Part shown: positions 47,601 to 56,114 of the stretch, in pieces
Layout: the number at the start of each line of letters is the position of its first letter
Position numbering within the stretch: position 1 is the stretch's first letter
Source of the DNA: Parietaria judaica
Lineage: Eukaryota; Streptophyta; Magnoliopsida; Rosales; Urticaceae
Direction: 5' to 3'
NCBI GenBank assembly: GCA_954871525.1
Contig: OX940867.1
Coordinates: 15,353,343 to 15,417,342 of the forward strand
DNA length: 64,000 nt
Notes under the pieces: model-generated
The model's input: the letters and a program-made list of their open reading frames with translations, nothing else
What the model was told of the DNA's origin: nothing
Database searches by the model: none
Program-made: the position numbers and the translations under genes

Positions 47601-48816
47601 AATAAAAGAAATCTTTCTCGGGTTACCTTTTCCATTTGTCGTCGAATCTTTTTCTGCTATCGCCCTTGTATGCTTGCCCTTTCCTTATCCCTTTTCTTAT
47701 CGGGCTTCTTTATTGTTTCTTCCGTATTCCCATTCTCTCTTTTTCTCCTCAGGCTAGAGGCGGCGTCGTTGTACTTTGCCCCGACACTTCTTTCCCCCGC
47801 TACGGAGGAGGTCACGAGGGGGCTGGGGAGTCCGCCCCTGCCCTTGCGCCGGTGAGGGCTTTATCAGGGAACGAAGGCATTCCCCCCGAGGCTCTAGAGG
47901 CTAAGATCGCAGAAAGTAAGGCCGAGCGCGATGAATATAGACGCCTCCTCGCTATTGCCGAAGAATCCCTTCTCGAGGAGCGGCAGCGTTATCGGCGGTG
48001 CGAGGACACTCTTTCGGCACAGCTTCGGCAGAAGAATGAGTGTTTCAATCGTATTGCCGATGCCATAAACCTGTCGCCTGGTCGGGAGGAGCAAATCTCC
48101 TTCCATGTCAAGGCCACGCTGAGGAAGCTCGTCAAGGATCGCGACGCAGCCAGGAGTTGGGCTATAGAGGAAGAATTCTCCCGCCTACGCCTCTACCACC
48201 AAGCGGTTGACAAGCTGAAGCGTGCCTCCGAGAGGTTTGGTGTGCTTGAGGGGATTGCTCGTACTCAGCGCCTGCTGGGCGGCGTGCTCTCGAACATCAA
48301 ACTCGTCGAGGGATTACCTTCCCGCTCGACTGTTGGTGAGCTCCGAGCCAAACTGCCAAGGTGGCGCAAGTTGGAGCAGGAGTACCTGGCTAATTTGGCC
48401 AAGCTGGAGATGAACACCTCCGGTGACCCAAACTCTCCTCCGCTTTCTCCCTGTCTTCGCCAAGGCGTTGCTAGGGTGCGCTCGCCGGGTTTCGACGTTC
48501 TTCCCTCCTCATCGAGTACGGTATGAGATGGATCAGCACAAATAATTCGTAGTTCTTACCTCTTCCTTCTGGGGTCGATCCTTTACTTTCAGTTCCTTCT
48601 TTGCAGGCCGATAGCGGGGCTGAGGCGGATTTAGCAAGAGTTTCTTCGGGTAAGCCTCAAGGACTTCCTGCTGACGATCCTGCTTGCCTAATAGCGGACG
48701 ACATCATTCGTCGAAGCTGCGACATCCTTATTCAAGAATGTGCTGATGCGGTTCTGGGTCAAGATTCCTCTGATGATGGCGTTGCGTGGGGGAATCGGTC
48801 CCTGCGAGAGTTATAG
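44637..48816 (+). CDS. Gypsy-2 antisense gene: 1,277-residue plant gypsy-type transposon (Transposase_28-like) protein, three exons
   Basis: Exons 44637-47492, 47753-48520 and 48607-48816 join in phase 0. The exon-1 and exon-2 frames end in TAG and TGA, but both lie just inside introns that start GTATAG and GTATGA and end CTCAG and TGCAG. Residues 55-165 (CVYESFFRIVGLRFP, QVSPNTLR, GRFAISHRV, GWENKYFFV) match the family. Residues 260-660 are Pro/Arg/Glu-rich and low complexity, then long coiled coils follow. Exon 2 encodes a second copy of the coiled-coil module that ends exon 1, down to a shared PPLSPC. The reading frame is intact over 3.8 kb of coding sequence, GC-rich unlike the flanks. 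The molecular role is unknown; such ORFs are known antisense to pol in Tat-lineage elements. Confidence 0.8.
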
Positions 48817-48957
48817 CATGCATATGTATTCGGGGTGTAATTATGAGTTGTAAATAATGATACTGCGTTTTGTCTTTTTTGAATCCAATGGACATGTGAT
48901 GATGATGACTTTCTTTTATATGAGTCTGCGTGTGTTCTTCGAATCTCTGTGAGGGTT

Positions 48958-50003
48958 TGCTTGGTGCCCTTAGTCGTGAATATGATTTTTCTTTGCTCGG
49001 TACTTTCGCCGTGGGAATTCTCGCCTCTTTTAATTTTTACTTGGCACTCTCGCCGTGGGCACTCTCGCCTCTTTTAGTTTTTGCTCGGCACTCTCGCCGT
49101 GGGCACTCTCGCCTCTTTTTTGCTCGGCACTCTCGCCGCGGGCACTCTCGCCTCTTTTAGTTTTTGCTCGGCACTCTCGCCGTGGGCACTCTCGCTTCTT
49201 TTAGTTTTTGCTCGGCACTCTCGCCGTGGGCACTCTCGCCTCTTTTAGTTTTTGCTCGGCACTCTCGCCGTGGGCACTCTCGCCTCTTTTAGTTTTTGCT
49301 CGGCACTCTCGCCGTATATAGGATCTCGGCCTGTTTTGCCGGACCGGGCTTGCTCGGCACCCTTAGCCGTATATAGGATCTCGACATGTTTTGCCGGACC
49401 GGGCTTGCTCGGCACCCTTAGCCGTATATATTTTCTTGGTACTCTCGCTGTAGTTGTCTTTTGCGGGTATCGCTAGGTTTCGTCGGGTACGAGCCGACTA
49501 ATTCCCAGGACCCCATAGGCACTCTCGCCTTGTATATTTCTTCAGCGTTCTCGGTAGCCCGGGCTTGCTCGGCGCCCTTAGCAGTAAATAGGATCTCGGC
49601 CTGTATTGCCGGACCGGGTTTGCTCGGCACCCTTAGCCGTATATAGGATCTCGACATGTTTTGCCGGACCGGGCTTGCTCGGCACCCTTAGCCGTATATA
49701 GGATCTCGACATGTTTTGCCGGACCGGGCTTGCTCGGCACCCTTAGCCGTATATATATGTATATATATTTTGAAATTTTCTCGGCGCTCTCGCCGGATCG
49801 GGCTTGCTCGGCACCCTTAGCCGTATATATATGTATATATATTTTTGAAATTTTCTCGGCGCTCTCGCCGGATCGGGCTTGCTCGGCACCCTTAGCCGTA
49901 TATATATGTATATATATTTTGAAATTTTCTCGGCGCTCTCGCCGGATCGGGCTTGCTCAGCACCCTTAGCCGTATATATATGTATATATATATATATATA
50001 TAT
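48958..50003. repeat. Composite tandem array of GC microhairpins in Gypsy-2
   Basis: There are three successive unit types: about 43 bp (48995-49317, 'tttttgctcggcactctcgc' and following), about 55 bp (49318-49745, with CGGCACCCTTAGCCGTATATA) and about 74 bp (49735-49990, with TATATATATGTATATATATTTT). All contain CGGC-N6/7-GCCG, a 4-5-bp GC stem with a short loop. In CGGCG-CTCT-CGCCG the stem is extended on both sides. The array ends in a longer (TA)n run. It separates the converging aORF and F-box gene. Confidence 0.9.
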
Positions 50004-50261
50004 TTTACACTTTCCCTCCTAATTGGTGTTACCACCGAGCAGAGTTGCATACACACTTTGCCAACTTTATAATTTGCTCGCTCCTTAATAAAAATAATAA
50101 TAAAAAAAAAAAAAAACACACATACATAGACATTAGAAATCCGACACAACGAACCCAAACAAACTTCTATCACCTATGATAATCTACTAATGGTAGTTTA
50201 AAAGGGGTAGCCGCCCCAACCCTCTCCTCGCTCCGAGCAGCTTATGAGCCTTACTCCGGGC

Positions 50262-51263
50262 TCACTCCTCTTCGATGATCGAGCAGGCTGACGACGCGAT
50301 TTTCTCCATAGAGCTCCTGCTGGGGCGGCCGAAGTTACATTCCGGGCAGAGGTCAGTGTACCATGTGGTACCGAGGATGTAGCACGACCTGCAAAAACCG
50401 CAAACACGCCCATTCCGCCATTGCCCAAAACACGGCGGGCGGACGGAGTCTCCTGCTTGAATCCTCGTTGGCTTCGCGTAGACCAGGACATTTCTGTCGC
50501 ACCGTCTGCAGAATTCCATGTCGAGCAGACGACCGCGTGAGGCATGCGCCTGCTCCTCGGAATGGTCGGCTGGATTCCCTGCCGCGAGCAGAGGGGGAAG
50601 GTCCTCGAGTTTGACCTTGGTTCCCTCCACGAACCTGGGAAATAAACCGTTGACCCTCAGGAATTTTATCCCGTGCTCGATGGTGGACAAGTTGCTGACC
50701 ACGTCATCCAAGGTGATTTGGTGGCAGCGTGGCAGGCATAGCTTTACGAGCGTCGGGTTGCCCCGCATGATCGTCTCCACCGCGGTGTTGGTGATCCCAA
50801 AGCACCCATCCAACGTCAAAGTCTCCATCTTCCCTTGAGATCTCCTTGCCAGCCTCAGGAGATTGTCGTCTTCCATCCGCTCGCTCAACGGGTTGTAGAT
50901 GCTGACGTTGCGCCACAGAAGGCTGTTTCCCCGAACCTCGTCGCGCAACGACGTGCATACCATATCCACCGCGAGGAGCTCCTCGGGCATAAGATATGGC
51001 AGAACCAGTTCCAACGCGGGGTGTGGTTCACCCGGGATCCTTGATTGCTCTTGATCCCGCTGGCCCTCCGCGATGTCCTCATCCATTGGACATGGCTCGC
51101 TGCTTTCCGGCCATTCCTCGTGCTTCCAGAAGTCCGTCATCTCATAATCATCTCCTCCTCGTGCCTCAGTTGCGCCCTCCTTGGGCCATCCCCAGTCTTC
51201 ATCCACGATCATCTCTGACTCGTCTGTGCGACTCTGGCCGGCATCTCCTTCTCTGGGTGCCAT
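50262..51263 (-). CDS. SKIP14-like F-box protein captured inside Gypsy-2
   Basis: Intact, intronless, 333 residues. An acidic N-terminus (1-75) precedes an F-box (HPALELVLPYLMPEELLAV, residues 81-121, ending LLWRNVSI). LRR-like segments follow at 131-210 (LTLDGCFGITNTAVETIM, LCLPRCHQITLDDVV, GIKFLRVNGLF). A C-terminal Cys-rich zinc-ribbon-like part has C252-x2-C255, C278, C288-x2-C291-x2-C294 and C306-x2-C309. This domain order fits plant SKIP14-type F-box proteins, which bind SKP1 in SCF ubiquitin ligases. It lies about 0.5 kb inside the 5' LTR in gag position and orientation, so LTR-driven transcription is likely. The clean frame fits a recent capture or selection. Confidence 0.85.
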   Translation of the reverse strand: MAPREGDAGQSRTDESEMIVDEDWGWPKEGATEARGGDDYEMTDFWKHEEWPESSEPCPMDEDIAEGQRDQEQSRIPGEPHPALELVLPYLMPEELLAVDMVCTSLRDEVRGNSLLWRNVSIYNPLSERMEDDNLLRLARRSQGKMETLTLDGCFGITNTAVETIMRGNPTLVKLCLPRCHQITLDDVVSNLSTIEHGIKFLRVNGLFPRFVEGTKVKLEDLPPLLAAGNPADHSEEQAHASRGRLLDMEFCRRCDRNVLVYAKPTRIQAGDSVRPPCFGQWRNGRVCGFCRSCYILGTTWYTDLCPECNFGRPSRSSMEKIASSACSIIEEE

Positions 51264-51764
51264 CTTCTCCTCGTGTGCTTCCCGGCCTGTATTTCAAAAA
51301 CACTAGCAAGCACTGGTTTTGGAGTGAGAAAGGAACTTTTGTTTTCTGGGTTGAGAGAATGATACTTATCTGGGAGTTAACCGAGTTGGTTTCTATTTCC
51401 GCAGACTCGTTCCTTTTGATCTTCTCCAAACTTCCCATTTTATAAACGTTGATTGTTTCGCAAGCGACTCTTCGCATCCTATCTTTCGTTGTCACTTCAC
51501 AACGCTTCGGAAGTTGCTCCCCTTCGTTGATACGCGTGCACTCCTTTTTTCTCACCAACCGTCTATCAATCGGCTTCTCTTAAATGCAAGGAGTCCGTAC
51601 GTCTCCCCTTCTTACGTCACTCATGTCCCTTGAGTTGCCTCTTTATACTCTGCTTGCTATTTTTGCGCGCTCAACCGTCGAGCGCGTCGCTGACGATGGC
51701 GTCGTTTGATAACGTCATGTCCCTCCAAATTCCTGGCTGTGAGTTAGAAAGAAAACAAAACCCC
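51264..51764 (-). other. Gypsy-2 5' leader
   Basis: About 500 bp between the PBS and the F-box start codon. It has no ORF of note. Short CT-rich and GA-rich stretches resemble an untranslated leader. Confidence 0.5.
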
Positions 51765-51780
51765 TCGGTGGGCGCCAAAC
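51765..51780 (-). other. Gypsy-2 primer-binding site
   Basis: The minus strand reads GTTTGGCGCCCACCGA, touching the LTR, with the TGGCGCC core usual in plant gypsy elements. Confidence 0.8.
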
Positions 51781-52564
51781 TGTAGAGGGGGTTTTTCACC
51801 ACCCTTTTCCAGTCACAAAGACAATCATCAAATAATAAATAAAATGACAGCAAATGATGAATATCTCTGTTTTATTATGATTTCCGAAATGAGCACGGTT
51901 TTCTTCCGTTAAATAGCTGGACAGATGAAGGATCATGAGCCTCAGATAATTCTATTACAAGATCTCTTTTTCTTGCTTTTGCTGAATCTTTTTTTTCTTC
52001 CTTTTGTTCGAATCACGCACCAACCAACCTCTACAAAATGAGGCTTATCTTGCCTTTTATAGAGTTTACAATACTTTTTCCTTCTATCCTTCCCGCCCTT
52101 TTCCTCTTTAATCATCACTCTCTGACGTGATTTGAAGGCAGCGGGGTTTATCCTCACTTTATGTCACCTCCGAGCATGCTCCCGTAATGGGTAGGTGCGC
52201 CGCATTAAATGCGCGTCTCGTCAGCCGTCATTCGGCTTTGCAGGCTTCCGTCGCTGACGCTCTCATCGAGTGAGTAGGTCGGCTTCATTAAATGCACGTC
52301 TCTTCGGCTGTCACCGGGCTCTGCATAATCATCATGACGAAGTTCCTCGTCGAGTCGTGATGGGACGCTTCATCGCGACCCGCTTGCTCGCGTGGCTGCG
52401 TCCCCTCGCTGATGTCCTTCCTCGGGGTATTCCTCCTCGGGGACGTCCTTCCTCGGGGATAACTCCCTCTTCGCCGGTGAACTTCCTCGCCTCCCTCATG
52501 TCGTTTATGGACAAAACGACACGAGTTGTGTTGAGGATGGATTTGACCAAATCCGACCTTAACA
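51781..52564 (-). repeat. Gypsy-2 5' LTR (784 bp)
   Basis: Differs from 43282-44066 at gagcAcgg/gagcTcgg, one T/C in a T-run, ctaCaaaa/ctaTaaaa, gccGtca/gccAtca, and one T in a T-run length. The minus-strand TATA box is near 52055. Confidence 0.95.
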
Positions 52565-52569
52565 CAAGT

Positions 52570-52985
52570 GCGGGAGCACTTAAAAGTTAAAACCCTAATT
52601 CACAGAGCCTAGAATTCAACGAAGCCTCCCAGAGCCCAGTCGATTTCTCTCTCTGAAGCTAACTTTGTGCCGTCGTTTAATCGCGAGGAAGACCTAGTAG
52701 TCCTACGAGGCGATTTCCTACATCTCCGTAGAAGTTTCTGAAGCGACGTGGTGAATGAGATAGAGGTTCGAGACGTCAAAGCTCCCGAGTTGTGATTCTG
52801 AGCTGAGAAGGTAACGAGGCGCATCCACGTTTCTCGAGGAAGCTTTAGAGAAATTTTCCGGTGGCAAAACTCGCTAAAGTTTGTGCAATTAGATTTTGAT
52901 TTATGCAATTTTAATCTAGATTTTAATTTATTAGAGGATATCCCGTGATCTCTGCTCTCGGGACTGAGAATACTTAGAAAAACTT
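52570..52985 (+). repeat. Solo copia LTR, right part (transcribed side)
   Basis: Continues the LTR begun at 43005 after the CAAGT duplication. Homology to the reverse complement of 62310-62700 includes GACGTGGTG..GA.ATAGAGG and GATATCCCGTG, ending near GAGAATACTTAGAAAAACTT. No element interior follows, hence a solo LTR. The 3' end is estimated. Confidence 0.6.
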
Positions 52986-53347
52986 AAGGCCTGTTGGTAG
53001 AGTTTTTAAAATCATTTTCTTATTTTCTTCTCGTTATACCATGGAAACTAAAAATGAAACATAGTTTGGTGCAAAATAACTATTTCTTTTGTCTTAGAAA
53101 ATGATACATCTTTTAGTGTAAAAACGAGGCCAATAAGAATTTAAATGAAGAAAAGTAAAAGTTGTTTTCTCCCTCTCAAATGTTTCTTCGTTTTACTTTT
53201 TCATTTCTCTGCAAAACTTCACCTCGTTCATCAATCTCTGGTTCATCTTGCATCTACACTTCTATAAGCTTATATAATTAGATATATATATATATAATTA
53301 GACAGTGTAATATTATACGTTATTATTATGATTTTCTTAATGATATA
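52986..53347. other. Spacer
   Basis: About 360 bp with no supported feature. It ends in an ATATA run, the target site of the next element. Confidence 0.6.
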
Positions 53348-53726
53348 TGTTATGGGTGATTTTTCCCAAATCAATTTCGGCCCAAAAACGCCCCTCGTAG
53401 GCCCATATCTCAAAAAGCAAAAGCCCAAAAAGCGGAAAAAATTTTCATTATTAGAATAAAGGTTGAACAACGAACGCGCCATCCGCGTGCCGTGGCGGGA
53501 TCCCGGATCGTCATAACGCGCCCTAAACAGCTTCGACACGCCCTGACACACCTTATCAGTGCGCGCACGCGTCCTGTTAGGGCACGAACACGCCCTACGC
53601 GCCCTGTCGGGGCGCGAACGCGGCCTGCACGCCCTGCCAGGGCGCGCACTGACAGGGCGTGCAAAGCCCTGCCCAATATCCAACTTTGGGCCGCTAAAGT
53701 GTTTGATCCATTTTTCGGCATCAACA
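53348..53726 (+). repeat. Gypsy-3 5' LTR, internally deleted (379 bp)
   Basis: Matches the first 330 bp or so and the last 50 bp of the right LTR. The middle kilobase, including the promoter region of the right copy, is missing. It contains the GC-hairpin cluster at 53510-53670. Confidence 0.85.
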
Positions 53727-53743
53727 TTTTGGCGCTAGAAGGA
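53727..53743 (+). other. Gypsy-3 primer-binding site
   Basis: TTTTGGCGCTAGAAGGA directly after the left LTR, with the TGGCGC core of gypsy PBSs. It sets plus orientation. Confidence 0.7.
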
Positions 53744-53834
53744 GGGGCTCCTGACAAGTCTAAGCCTCGAGTCCCTACCAACACATTTAACGACTTAGGG
53801 ATCGTCGCGGTCGCTCAACGACCTCGATACCGTC

Positions 53835-55610
53835 ATGGTCGTTCCACATGAAGTACAAGACATGCAGGCCGCTGACGTGATCTCTGCCACGCCACCGCAA
53901 AGACTGCAGAGCCTCTCGTCGTGCGAAAACCCCCACCTCGGCTCGACACCACCAAGCCTCCACGATGTTCATCTCGCTCGCCTCTACGACCTCGAGCCTC
54001 GCTCGTTCATCGAAGTTCATCTCAGTCGTCTCAACGACCTCACCACCTATGATCTCGAGCTTCACTCGGTCACATCATGGTTCATCTTGGTCGCCTCAAC
54101 GACCTCAACATCTACAACCTCAAAGATGTCAATCAACCTCTCCGATGACACCACTCACGGCCCTACTGAGGGCGCCGCCTAGAGCACCGGAGCGCGAAGC
54201 CCAACTCAGAACCAAACGACAACAAGCGCCCGCTCAGACATGGTGAAAGACGAATGATTAACGCGACTAGATAATGGCCTATTTGGGCTAGCAGGATTAG
54301 TCTCCAGACACCTCGGGATCAACAATGACATTCTCGGCGAAGACGGACACCCAGATCTGGAGCCGACTCAAAGTGACAGTCTCGAGGCGCAACGACAGCC
54401 CGCCCCAGAAGACGCTCAGTCACACGAACCAACAGTATCTAAGTCAACCTAGATGTCTCGCAGTCCTTGCTTGCCTCCAAACACCTTGGCACTCCAAGCA
54501 ATTGAAGACGAGATAGGTGCTACAACGCCACTCCCGGCGGCGGCTCCATCGGCCGATCCAGAATGGAAGAACGCCGTCCGAGCACTAGAGAAGCAAGTTC
54601 AGAAGCTCACAACAGCCAAGAACACGAACCCGGCCGTACGAAGCCTGCTCGAAGGGACCATGTCCCCCTTGCCGACCATGTACTCGCGGAAGAAATCTTG
54701 GGAGACCTTCGCTCCCTACCAAGCTTCGTTTACGACGGAAACGGCGACCCGACTTACCATGTGGTCAGATATCAGACGGCGATGCAGTTGAGGAAATGCA
54801 CCGCCACAACGATGTGCCATGCATTTTGCCTCACCCTCGCAGCCCCAGCCTTCGAATGGTATCAACGACCCCCGAAGGGCTCTATTAAATCCTTCGAAGA
54901 ACTAAAAGAGAGTTTCATCTCCATATTCTCAAGCTCGATGATCCAAAGAAATGAGAAGTCCTACCTGTGGACACTCAAGCAACGAGCCGACGAATCCTTC
55001 CAAGCCTATCTGAAAAGATTCATCGAAGAAGCGAACAAGGTTAACGACTACACCAACAACGACGCAATCATCGCCGTTATTGACGGCCTCCACGACAGCT
55101 ACTTTCTGAGATCCCTCCTCGAGAGTCGTCCGACTACTATGGGAGAGTTGATGGCACGAGTCGCTCAACACATCTCGGTCGAGGAGTACTTCAAAAATCG
55201 AACAAAGATGGATCGAGGACGCCAACACCCAAACAATGAAGACACTCATCGAAAGAGGCATCGGTCAGACATGTGGCTCGACCACGACGACTAATCTGCG
55301 AAGCGATTCCGGGATATCTCCGATGCCACGCCATTGAATGCCTCTCCAGCGACGATCCTGAAGCTTCACGGAGAATAGTTCGACCAGCCCCATCAATGGC
55401 GAAATGCATCAGAAGGGACCAGAGCAGATACTGATAGTTCCACCAAGAAGTCGGGCACACCACATCCGACTGTTGGCAACTGAGGCAATAGATTGAGAAC
55501 CTGATCCGAGACGGCTAACTCAATGAGTATGTCTCGGAAAGCGTAGCTGATAGAGAAGCGTTGTTTGGCTAGTACCCTAGGGCCGCCGGGAACCGCCACC
55601 ACCAAATCTC
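53835..55610 (+). pseudogene. Gypsy-3 gag, frameshifted and truncated
   Basis: A disordered N-terminal region rich in Ser, Thr and His (53835-54182 and on) leads to LEKQVQKLTT (frame starting at 54453). A frameshift near 54680 moves to the gag core (54563-55294): LPSFVYDGNGDPTYHVVRY, FEWYQRPPKGSIKSFEELK, LWTLKQRADESFQAYLKRF and GLHDSYFLRSLL. A stop at 55294 follows, then broken remnants of the gag C-terminus (QIENLIRDG near 55492). No protease, RT or integrase sequence follows. Gag would have built the particle; this copy cannot. Confidence 0.83.
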
Positions 55611-56100
55611 CAAGTAAACTCGTACCTTTTTTACTAGTTTTTTTTTCCAAGAAGTGCCTTTAAATGGTACATTGTCTCTTCCTCATAGAGTTCCCCTTTA
55701 GGCACCAATTTTTGCTTTTAAGCGTTGTAAATCCTCGAAGTATTATGAATAAAAGAGCTTTCACGCTCACTCTTTTTCAGAGAAAATATGGCAAGTTATC
55801 TTCTGAATTAGCACCCCTAAACGCGAAATGACATGCTATTCCAAAAGACACCGAACCCGCAGATGCAAAACATGGTTGGGGGGTTATCTCTGGAACGCCC
55901 CCGTAAAAAAGGCAGGTGATCTCCGGGGAAATCCTTCACGACCCTAGACGTAAAACGGTAAAGTTACTCGCAGAACGCCCCCGTCATCATGCGCGGAGTA
56001 TTACCCCGGGATACGCCCCCATATATCTTTTAAAAGCGCAGTTTGAAAAATCCCGCAACAAAGCAGAGATAGTTTTTCGCAAGGCAAAGCCATCTAAAAA

Positions 56101-56114
56101 ACTGAGGGGGTTAA
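56101..56114 (+). other. Gypsy-3 polypurine tract
   Basis: ACTGAGGGGGTTAA immediately before the right LTR. Confidence 0.7.

Larger units (their letters stand above)
43282..52564 (-). mobile_element. Gypsy-2: young non-autonomous LTR element with captured F-box gene and intact antisense gene
   Basis: A complete 9,283-bp element with perfect 5-bp TSD CAAGT (43277-43281 and 52565-52569). The LTRs are 785 and 784 bp and differ by four substitutions and one T-run indel. A PBS next to the right LTR and a PPT next to the left one set minus orientation. There is no gag, protease, RT, RNase H or integrase. Instead it has an F-box gene (50262-51263, -), a 1-kb hairpin array and a three-exon antisense gene (44637-48816, +). 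It must have moved with enzymes supplied in trans, presumably by a Tat-type element. The arrangement of LTR ends, PPT and aORF parallels Gypsy-1. Confidence 0.93.

Noticed and set aside
48995..49990. Regularly spaced repeats that resemble a CRISPR array
   Set aside because: The 'spacers' are themselves repeated, the setting is a plant retroelement and no cas-like gene is present. It is a tandem satellite-type array.
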